Below are positions 26,179 through 38,100 of a stretch of DNA of 64,000 bases, piece by piece; the stretch's first letter is position 1, and each line of letters opens with the position of its first letter. Under the pieces are notes generated by a model. It did not search any database. It was not told the DNA's origin and saw only the letters and a list, made by a program, of their open reading frames with translations. A program made the translations under genes and the position numbers. Source of the stretch: Norana najaformis (lineage: Eukaryota; Annelida; Clitellata; Crassiclitellata; Hormogastridae); contig OZ029919.1 in assembly GCA_964023275.1 (NCBI GenBank), positions 8,356,714 through 8,420,713 of the forward strand. Reading direction: 5' to 3'.

Positions 26179-29100
26179 CTATAAGAAAGCATTTCACGTT
26201 AGGACTATACACTACACAGAGTCACACAAACAGAAGACTACACACTACATAGGAAACAAAGAAAACAAGTGGGGCAGAATGAATGCTGCAATTCAGACCT
26301 TAACTCTTTTGTTATTGGCCAGTTAGGTTTCAGTGCTGAGATAAAAAGTTTACTTTTTGCCAACACTCTGATCATAAGTTTATTTATTTCAAAGTCATTA
26401 TTATAAGGCAGCAAACATGCCATCGTATTACTCACATACAATATTATAATGGCTACAGTAAGATTCTAACACCAGAGGACTCGATTAAGTACTCTCACGG
26501 CACTAATCTAAATGATTTTTCTAAAAAGTTGATTGCAATCATTATTAAATAATTTAATTTTAATGCATTGGCAGGTTCAAGAAGTGCCATCCAGAAACTT
26601 TATTGCTGGGTTTTCCTTTTCTTTTTAAAAGAGCCAACAAACAGAAAAATTCTGTTTTTTTGTTAAGAGCCAACATTGACACAAACATACTGGTAATGCT
26701 ACAACAAACCTAACTCCACACAAAATAATTTAAAACATCAGAATACATTTTTTATAGTAGGAAGAAATACTATCCATTTTCTCACACGAAACCAGCTGCA
26801 ATATTAAATATTAATTAATTATTAATAGAGTAATATAGCAAGGTCATGCAATTGCACCATCTTGCAATCTGAGTTGGTTTAAGAAACACAAGACAAACTT
26901 ACACTGATGTTACACATACGCTTCCGTAAAAATCGGATGGATGGGCCACTTTTGACATTGTGAACGTGTAAGTTGATAACGTCCTCTCAAGGCACTTGAT
27001 AAAAGCTGGACTGAAATCATCTGCAACCAAAACAAAGCAATCAAATCAATTATAGATCAAGCACAAAGCAGAAAAAAATAAGGATGTGCGTGCATGACAA
27101 CATCCAGATAAGGCAAGATAATCTAAGGCAAGATAAGGCAAGTTGTGGGGCATGGTAGCCAATTGGACAGAGCACTTGGCTTGTAATGCGGAGAGTACAG
27201 GTTCAAGCCTCCACTTAGACAGATACTGTGTAGGGACCTTGAGCAAGTCCTCCACTCAAAATTGCTTCATGCAACAGATTCAGATTTACTAACCTTGCAC
27301 ACGTAATAATAACTGCTTACCGGTATGTATATATATGCGTGTGTGTGTGTGTGCATGTATTTACGTAGCCATTTAACTTGGCACCTTTTAAGTACCTCAC
27401 AAAAGCACTGCCTGTGTCAGCCCAAGTGGTGTTAAAGTGCATTAAGATCAAAAAGTTCATCAGTAAGCAAACTAGACTCAGACAACTTCAAGTCACCGCT
27501 GATGGGCTCCCACGCGTGCGCACACACGCACACACACACACAAAGCCTCATACTTGTTACACATTTCTATCAGAATTAGTCCTCAGAAGTGTGGCCTTGA
27601 GGTTAAAGGACCTTGTGGTGCCTGTCAAAAGCTGCCCACACACAAATAGTTAGAATTCATTTCAATCGTACATTTGACACACCATAGAAATAGAAAGTCT
27701 AATAAGTAGCCCTACAGTGAATTAGCTCTTTTCATAAAATCGTCTGCTTCAGACCAAATGACTATGAGCCAAACAATGCTTACCATCTTCTTCATAATCG
27801 CTTAGAGAGTAGGGATCCTCTTCAAAAACATCAAGACCCACTTCGCCCTTGATCTGAATGCCAGGACGAGGCTCCAGTATACCTCCGAGGTTGGGAGTGG
27901 CAAGGCACTGCCACTGGTGCAGGGTCAGTGAACCTGTACCACACAGACCAAAACATTTTCACAAAGAGGCTACTTTGCAAGGTTCTAGAAAGGTGTTTTA
28001 CACATGTTCAGATATGTACACACAAACACAGACATACAAAGAAACTAGGATTTAACTGCAACCTGCACCGTAATGACCACAACATTTAAACATACGCACA
28101 CTCTCACACACACACCTACACACACACAAGAAGCTAAAATTCACCTGCGACCTTGGGCAGCATAGCTAGGAATAACATGAACTGCTGCTGATTCATTCAA
28201 ATAGTAAGCCACACACTGAAGGTCCTCACCAAATGCAATTCAAGCACTGTTAAATTTTCATTTTAGTAGTCCTACATGAATGTCCATTTACATTAAATTA
28301 AATTACAAATGCAACAACAGCTATTTAAGTATCTAAACCAGAAATGGAAAATGGGTCATAAAAACTGCTTGCAGGCATCCATGGATCAGTCTTCCAAACT
28401 AAATTCCTTAACAGAGGAGCTGTCTTTAATTAAAATCACTTTTGTTTGCAACCCATCTTTGGCACATTGATAACTGAAATTTCCAAGCACCAGATAAGTA
28501 GTTCATGAAGCTGTACAAACTGCAATTCTTGTCATTTCCTCATGTTGAAGCTGAATAACTCAAGTTTTAACTAGCATTATTTTTAAAAATGAAATTGAAT
28601 CAAGAGTAAGTAGTAACACTCATAAAGTAACTTATTTATTACCTTCGATAGGTTTAACAATCTGTAGTTTCTCTGGGATGCGAAGTGATCGGGGCAGATT
28701 GTCCGAGCATAAACTTCCACTGCCGGTTGACATGTAGCTCTCTGGGCTGTGGCAGCGTCGAACTGAACCAGCTTCACTCTCCTCATCAAACCTAACACTA
28801 TTGCAAAAATTCAGAACCCATGTTGGCAAACATCAAACCAACTTACTTGTTAAAATTCACCAATTAATTTTTTGAGGCATGTAAGAATTATATTTACCTC
28901 AACTTATCTTTCCTGGGGACTGACTTAATGAGATTGATAAAATGAGGTTATTTCAAACTGAAATTGAGGTAATTTGTGACTTCTGATCTCCTTGGTTTTG
29001 ACTAGACCTGGCCAATGGATCGCGAGAAGAGACTGTGGCATCATTTTAGTGACCAGCATTTGATCCCTCGTGTTTTCCACGGCTCTTTGCCAAATGTCCG

Positions 29101-32100
29101 GACCTTGGTCTTATCACCAGGCTGTGTGCAGCCCAAATTTATGTTAATGGTGATAAAGAAACCTTCAGATTGGACAGACTGGATCAAAAACACATAATCA
29201 AATCAGGTAGATCAACTCCAAAGATGCAATGGATTCATAACCAACCTCATACTGTTACCACTTGCTGAGCCCCCTGGATCTTCGGTAAGACTCATGGTCG
29301 AAACGTCACTGTCTTCTGGTTTCTCTGGAATAGAAGAAGCCCGACAGGGAGGAGCTGAGGAGATCGCACGTGTCTTCTTGACTGCATTTGCCGTGCGCAT
29401 CACTCGCAAACTGTGCAACCTTAAAACAATCAATAAAAAGCGTGTTACAAATTTTTTGTTTTTGAATAATTTATTTAAACAGTCATGTAGCACCTTATAG
29501 CTGCTCAAAAGTGCAGCAAACATCAGATAAAATCCAGAATGAATGCCCAGATCATGATGAAATTATGTGCATATGCAACAACGAAAAGGGATCATGTCAC
29601 CTTTAGAAGTTAATAATGAAGTATCACCTTCTGCTTGTTAAACCATATTCCTATAACAATTTCTCTAATGTCCAGCTCAACATTTCTCTGTGGATCAACC
29701 CTGATCTCAAGAATCAAAAACCAAGTTTACAAATGACATACACAACATTTGCAAAACAACTTAACAGAACTAGTCAACATGACACGTCTATGGCACAGGG
29801 CCAAGTTGGCCGTAAGTTTCTGTATTATGTAATTTTTTTTATCAATTAGCTGGTCACATGCAGATTCTGCTCAATATTTTTCATTCGTTCGCCCTTCCAA
29901 TATGACTTAGCATGCATTCTTAGAGTTATTTCTTTCTTTTGCCATCTTTTTTGAGTGTTTTGGATGGTGATCGGATGTACGTCATCGAAGTCTTGTGCAC
30001 CGCCCGCAGACTCATCTGCACTGAGAGGATTCAGGTAACTTGCTGGACAGTATCAAGGAATTTCTGGAATTAAATTCCTTCCTCTGTCTACTCAGCTGAG
30101 TCCTTGATGTCAATCCTACCAACCCATTTCTGCAGCCTTAAACTTTTATAGGTTGCAGTCCAGTTTCATCAGACTGACTGGAGCCCCATTAACACTGATG
30201 ATATGGAAGTCAGTGATATGGAAGTCATTATACAAGTTTAGCTTTGCTCATGTGAAGACTTCTAAAGCTGCATAAGGCATCGATGGATTACTGCTTCAAG
30301 TGAAACAATAGTAAAAAGCATAATCCTTTGGAAAAGTCCAGTTAAAGTCCAATTAGTCAGGCAAACCCGAAGCTGACAACATAACAAGACAGGACTTAAA
30401 TAACAGGACATTAACTGTGACTGCTGACGGCTTACTTGCGTTCTTCGGGAGAGTAGCCATCGGGAAAGTCCACATTTTTCCGGATGCTGCTTTCAAGTTC
30501 AAGAGCAAGGGAGTCGCTCGAAATGTAGGGTGACATGTGAGTGTAATGGTAGCGGATGACGCCTGGTTTCTGCTTCTTCTGCAATGCTCGGATCTCCTCC
30601 TGAGCCTCTTGGAGCAATCCGTAACATTCACCATAACGCTCCTCCCAGTCCATTATCTAATGCAAGAATTTAGAAAATGCATTAGTTAACGCCACCATCT
30701 GCCATTTAATATTTTAACATTGCACCCAAAGATCCAAAACACACATCAGATTCTTGTTGCCAACTGTATCTGCTTTTTAAGATCGTCTTGCTTCTCTAGG
30801 TTTTCTTGCCTAGCACTGACAAGTGGCATCCTGCACCTATTTTATAAAATAACAATTGAATTTGTTCACACCTTTACAAGGATTCTGAATGCCGTCAATG
30901 CTAAATAAGTAGCACTTTAAAAAAATGGCTGAAAACCAGAAATGATAGAGCCAGGTGCTTAAATGCTTTTGCATTACTTGATGCATTACTGAATCAACAG
31001 AATTCCCTATGGTTACCCAACAGGTGTTGATGTAGTACTAAGTTAATTAAAGTCTCAAATACAATATACCAGTAAGCAAATACAAGTGAGAAAACCAGAT
31101 ACTAGAATAGCATATAACTTTTCATTGCCACACAAGCCAAGCTGACCTTCCTTATTGAAGCATAACCATTAAATGGACCTTTAGCATTAAATGAACTTCA
31201 ACCAGGCAGGCTACTTAAGATGCACATTTAAGAGAGGCTATTTAAGAGTCGCTTTTACAGCACAGTTCACGAACACAACCATACAGACAGAAATTAAAGA
31301 ATTGGTACAACAAATCAAAAGGCCAGCTTGAAAAAATTAACCACAAAAGAAACCAGAGAAAAGCAGAAATGAATCAAAACGAAGCTTTTCTAATTGTGAG
31401 GCAAAGTCTCTGACAGACTGCCATTTTTTAATGAGTTTCTCAGGTCATTCTCATCTGGCAACTCTTGTTCCCACATGAGAATGACCTCACACAATGCGGT
31501 ATGCTCCTTCCCAACAGAATACCTATCTGCACTAACAGACAGACCTGGAACTGCACTGGATTTATGACTTGACTTTCGTGCATCATTGATCATTGCCTTT
31601 GTATTATGAAACAGAAGTCAACAGAGCAGAACGAATTAGACGATGTTGATTAAAACAGGAAAGTAAAACTCTGCCCCTGCTGTGTTCGGGTGGTGCCAGT
31701 CCAAAGCCTGGATAAAAGAAGAGGGGGATGCTAATCATCTTCACTATGACACAGCGTCGCTAAACAGAAACTACACACACACATGCACACAGAGGAAAGG
31801 ATATAGAGTGAAATTACAAGTATTCTTCTCGCCAACAATCTCTCTTCTCTCAATGAATTACCTCTGACACAGTTGAACCTCACAATACAAAACATCCTAC
31901 CTACAGTGCAAATTCTTGTATGCTTACCTCTTCAACAAGCTCTCTCTGTGTCTGTATTCCCATTGACACTTGTCTTTCCAGTTCAGCATTACCACTCGTT
32001 AACTTCAAAACAAACAATTCTGGATTACGAACACCTTCAATGCTATAGTATTTGGCAAAAAACACCGGTCAATGCTTTTCATTTGGTAGACCTAAATGCA

Positions 32101-35100
32101 CCATATCTCTGATTCTACCTTTCCAATGCACAGACTACCAAGTGGAATCGTTAAGGAATCTTCTCCTGTGGTGAGCATTGTTGGCTGGTTCTGTCTAGAT
32201 CAGAGAGCTCTGTATTTTATTCTCAAGGCAACTTGGTTGGTGACCGTTGTGCTCTTTTGCTTGGAGGTGCCACTTTGGGGCATCATAAATGATTGGTTAG
32301 AGTGCTCATCTTGTAAAGCGGAGAATACGGGTTCAAGCCTCCACTTAGACGGTTACTGCGTAGGGACCTTGAGCAAGTCCTCCACTCACAACTGTTTTGT
32401 GCTCCAGATTCAGATTTACTGACCTTGCAAAAATAATTTTTAAAAATAATAATAATGTGGAGTTCCGCAGGTGCTGCACTTCCGCACATCAAATGGAACT
32501 CATTAAGCCATTCAACCCACATCAGAAAGCATCTGAACATTTGCACATAACCTTCCAAGAACCTCTCAAAAGTGTAGGTGTTAGCACGCACATTACTTTC
32601 ACACAATGCATCTGAACATTTGCACATAACCTTCTAAGAACCTCTCAAAAGTGTAGATGTTAGCACACACATTACTTTCAACTGCATAAACAGCCGCACT
32701 CTAGCGACTCTCACCTGATTGATTTTCTTGTCCAGATTTACGATCTGTGACAGGAGCTGCGTTATCTTTTCCTGCAAACTGACAGCCACTTCCGTTTTTG
32801 TGTAGAGTTCCTCCTGCAACGTCTGCACTCTCTCCGTGGTCTCTGTCAACTGGCGGACGCAGTCTTGAATGAGACCGGTCTCTCGTTCCTCGTAGTCATC
32901 GGTTTCGTTGGACAGCTGGGCGGTCTCCACCTTCAGCAGAATGTTTTCCTGCTCCAGCGACTTCACTTTCTTCTGTAACGCTGCCATGCTGACCACCGAC
33001 GCATTGGCTGACGCATCCTTCCTGTCAAATTCAATTGTATCAAGCCCTTCTATCAAGTCAATCCTTTTAAGCCTTTCTGTCAAATCATTCACTGTTGAAT
33101 CATTTAAAGTCTCTAAGTCAATGCGAATCATAAGCTTTTCTGTCAAGTACCGTATTTTCTGGATGCAGTGAGGCAAGAATGGCTATTTTTCTAAAATAAA
33201 TACATTAGGGACACAGTTAAAGAAATCTCGTGGCTCTAATATCAGCAACTGCACTGGGCAAAATCACTTATATAATTCTTAGATATACTGTGACATGGTA
33301 AAAAAGTTATGTTCTAAACCTTTCTACACTTTTTAAATTAAAGATTTGCAACAATTGTTGTTTGATGCTTTCTTGATTGATATTTTGGGTGACACCATTA
33401 TAGTATTATTAGTCTCACCCAATGGAATCAAAGATACTAAATATAGTAAGACGCTATAAATAGCACCGCATTTAAAACAAGTGCATTTAAAACAAGTAAG
33501 TTAATATAGCTCAGCTTGTATCGGTTTGTTTTAATTGAAATAGAGTTATAGTATTATTAATCTCACCCAATGGAATCAAAGATACTAAATATAGTAAGAT
33601 GCTATAAATAGCACCGCATTTAAAACAAGTAAGTAAATATAGCTCAGTTTGTATCGGTTTGTTTTAATTGAAATAGAGTGCTTCATATAAATAATCTGAC
33701 AATATTTGCTAAAGATGTCAAAGAATGTTGCCAAATTACTGTAAAAGGATTACTAAAGCAGCCTTACGTGGGAGATTCAGGCGACTCGCACTCGTGAACA
33801 TAGGCCTGTAGTAGAGCATTCTTAACACAGACAATGTGCTTCAGTTCGATTATCTGCAAACATGAAAACCCAAACTCACAAAGTCTGCTACAACTGCAGT
33901 AAGTTTTTCAATCAAACTGGTACTACTTCTTAATAATTCACTTAATTACAACACAAATTTCAATACAAAGCAGTTTAGAATGTGGATCCCAAAGCTAGCT
34001 TTGTAGCATAACCTCGTTGTAGCATCATCTTATTATAATATGGCATCTGACATGGCTCCCAAATGTAGTATATTAAGGAAGTTCCAGTGTATTTGGTGTC
34101 TGCTCTTAACACTTCCAAAGCAAGTAAGGAGTTAGATTCTACAGACGAGCATACACTTGCTGGTGTGGCTATTTTCAACTTTCCAAACTCCATTTTTGAC
34201 AACCCACCTTGTCATTTGCCTGCAGAAGCTGTTCCTCTAAAGTGTCAACTTTCGTTTGAAGATTGCTGTTGTCCGAAAGTAGCTTCTGCCCAATCCGGGC
34301 GGCCAGCTCCAGATCTCGTTCTTTCTGTCATGGATCAAATTATGAACACATTTTATGCTTCATACTAAACAGGAAATTCAAGAAAAACAGGTAAACAGGA
34401 TGATGTAATAAATATATATATTTATGGTGTATAACAGCAGTAGAACAGTACCAGCATGCAAGTGCTCAATGGTAAGGCCTTTTCCAGTCTTCTCCTGCAC
34501 TTTTAATTGGGTCTCATAAAAGCTCTTCATAAATTGCAATAAAAATGTTACTTATATTATGCTACATAATAAGAACGAAGGTCTTACCTCCTCGAGGAGA
34601 TGAGTGACAGCGCCAATATCATCATATGTCTTTGTCATTTGGCTCAGACGATCACCAGACAAAACTGAAAATAATACAGGTGGATACATACATTTATGTA
34701 CCACAAAGTGTCCTGCTGACAGATTGCCATCACCAGGTTTGTGCTCTTTCCTTTCATCTGTCTGTCCTGTTAGCCTGTTAGTTCATTCGTCCGTCTGTCT
34801 GCGTAGTAGACTAGTAGTGTGTCTGCATATAAGTCAGCTGACCTGCCCAGTTTCCTCTTCTTTCCAACTCTGTTACTATCTCCAACACCTCTGTCTGTAT
34901 GTGTCTATTCATCTGAATGTCTGTCAGACTGTTTCTTTCTTACACACCACATAGAAAATAAAAGTTAAAATGAGCAACATATGTGCCTGTCTTTGCTGTA
35001 CAGCCATTGACACTCAGCCTATAGCAGTAATAACTCTTTGCCAACCCGTCTTGCTCATAGCATATACAGTACACAGAATATAAGCTGTGAGCAACACAGT

Positions 35101-38100
35101 GACAGGCGTAGCTTTCTTGATCTGCAGCCTACTTTATAAATCCAGCCTCACTTTCATATCCCCATACGAATGCTTGTTCGCTTTACTTCAGTTCAACTGT
35201 GAGTCAGCCACAAACCTGCCTTATGTAACCCTATTTTAACTCTAGCCACAGCATGTAAACACAAACATTCAAATCTCAGCCAAGTTTTCCTCCGACTCTC
35301 TTCGCATCCAAACACTTCTAAATCAATCAATACACACACACACACACACACACATACACTCAAGAACACAACAGCTCCTGTCCTAATTTCTAATCAAACA
35401 TCAAAGATAAAACCTGAAGACCTTTAATCAGAACACATATTCAGCAAAAGCCAAGCAAACTTGGGTTCAAAATATCGCCTGCTGCACCGTGCCTAACAAT
35501 GACCTCGTAAAGAAGCGCTTAACATGTCTCAGTGATACCATAGCTCATGGCCAATAAGATTCAAATATTTTGGCTCCTTTGTTTGAAACAACTTTCTGCA
35601 GGAAGTAACAAATACTGTAAAAAATGCCAATATGGAGTCACTGACACATGACTTATAAACAGAAGATAAAACACACAGCAAACTCAGTAATTCTGTTACA
35701 TGCCGAGTAATGACAGCTGGATGGCTCTTATAGTTAAATCATTCACAAAGAATTTTAAAAACACAAAACTGGGTTCAAAAAAGCAAAACTGCAAACACAA
35801 TGAGAAAACTAGTCTTCCAAATCACAACAACACATTCAAAGTGAAATTGCAGAAGGCAGTTTGAAAAACATTTACCAAGCATGCAAGCCATGAGAAATGA
35901 AGGACCAGAGAAGAAGCAGAAAGTAGTTTTGAGTTTGGGCTTTTGTGGAACTAATATTAAGCGTTTGTGAATAAGCTGGTGCCCTGCACTTAGATTTTAA
36001 GTAGCGCCTTAGACATTTTGAGTTTACCACAATGATAAAATACTAATTTAAAATTCTCTGAATCCTTCAAGAATGGAAAGCAAAAGATTTTTAGTAAATT
36101 GGTAACTTTCTTTTTTAAAGGGTTCGACTTTTACTAATCCAACATTTGAATCTCCTAAGGCAGAGGTACACAGCCTCTTTCAGCCATGGGTCAAATTGCA
36201 TTCTCTAATATCACTGGAGGGCTGCAACACAACCTTAAATGTTGTATACTGTAATATGTACATACAGCAGTGACTTGGTACATGAAGTAAACAATCATAA
36301 ATTTTGTAATAAGCTACTCTTTGTATAGATTCATTATTATGGATGGATAATTGGATGCATGGAGGATGGACGCAGCATGTACGTATGGATGCATGCATGA
36401 ATGCATTGATAGATGGATGTATGTATGCATGTATATTTGCACGAATGTATGGATGTATGGAAGGATGTATGTATGGAAGGACGTGTATGTGTGTATGGAT
36501 GTATCAATGCCTTGATAGATGGATGTGTGTGTTTGTATGCATGTATGAATGTATGGATAAATGTATGGATAAATGTATGGATAAATGTATGGATAAATGT
36601 ATGTATGTATGTAAGGATGGATGTTTCTATGTAGGTATGGATGGATGTATGGACGGATAGACATACGGATGGCTGGCGGGCTGTATGTATGAACAATGCG
36701 TCCTACCGTTATAAACAAAGAATTAGTAATAGATACGAAACCGACTAGAATCAATAGAGCACCGTGTCAGGTGATTACATGTAGCAAAACTGTTAGTAAC
36801 TCAAGGAAATTCTGATTTTTTGTATAACTACTGGTCACGGGCCAGTTTCCTGTGTGGCTTGAAATGGCGCTGAGGGCCACATACAGCAAGTTTGGGGCCA
36901 TGTGGCCCACAGGTTATGCATTGCCATCTTAAAGAAATGTTCAACTACAGTACATATTTTATTTACAAATGCAAAAATAACACCCAACGTCGGTCAGATT
37001 TCGTAGAATTTCACTAAAACTCATTTATGAAGAGGAAGTTTACAAAACATTTATTGTGATGCTTCTTGAGTTATGACCAAAGTTAAAACTCACCAAAATA
37101 CTTCAGTGTTTCCTCGATTACCTCGGGTGAAAGGTCAAGGTCGGCATCTACAGGTAAACAAGGCGTCTGAATAATCCAGTCGGAGTTTTCATAACCGGCA
37201 AAGTTGGTCACAGCGTCAGCGCGCAGAACATATCGCGGCAGCTGTTCCTGAATTAACGACACAAGGTCTACCTCCGAGACCGCATCCTGGTCACTGTAGC
37301 AGATTTCTGCTCATGAAATCAAAATCATCGTCTTAATGTTCAACAGATTTCAATGTACATAACTACATCTGCAGCTGTATGCATGTATGCAAGCATGTAT
37401 CAAAACATTTAATACAGCACCTTTTAAGTACCTCTCAAATATGCTGTAATGCTAGTCATTTCTGTACAGTCGGTGCCATAAATACCAATTTCAGTCAGGC
37501 AGAAGCCTTTGCTTTTGCTGTAGAAGCCTTTGCTTTTGCTGTAGCGTCAATGTACCCTACCCCTAGCACAATTAACCCTGCAAGATCAACAGGATTAGCC
37601 TATTCTAGACAACAGTACTCCATTGGAGGTTCATCGTCTGAAAATAGGGGGGAAACGGGGGGTCACTCAACTGTGAATAAATGCCGACAAAGGAGTGGGA
37701 GGGGCCCAAAGTAGGTTATTTTTTCCGGATGTCCTTTTTAGATGACCCTCTTGCTGCATGATTTCATGCTATTCACTATGACTTATTCATAGGATTCACA
37801 AAAAAAGAGGCTGCCAAAACAAACAAAACCTATAAAGAACAAAATGGAAACTATAAAAACAAAATGAGAACAAAAGAAATATACATGCAACAAGACAAAA
37901 TCACTCATTGTCACAAACTCATAAAGACAACCTGAGAATGAATATGGACAAAAACAAGCAAAAAACTAATCAAAATACTGACAAAAACAATGGAAAAGAA
38001 CCAGCAAAGTTTACAAACACATATCCCACGTGCAAGGCAAGTATTTCCTATCTGCGTCAATCACATAAATAAAGCGCAGTCAGCCGGCCAATGAGGCAAA

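Noticed and set aside
27146-27220. tRNA gene
   Set aside because: Promoter boxes are present, but it continues into a body shared with a second dispersed copy, so it is a SINE head.
32908-33171. Plus-strand 87-codon frame
   Set aside because: Antisense shadow of the TRAK coiled-coil exon.
36314-36754. Long frames on both strands rich in His/Ile/Tyr or Met/Cys
   Set aside because: Products of the ATGT/GGAT tetranucleotide repeat.
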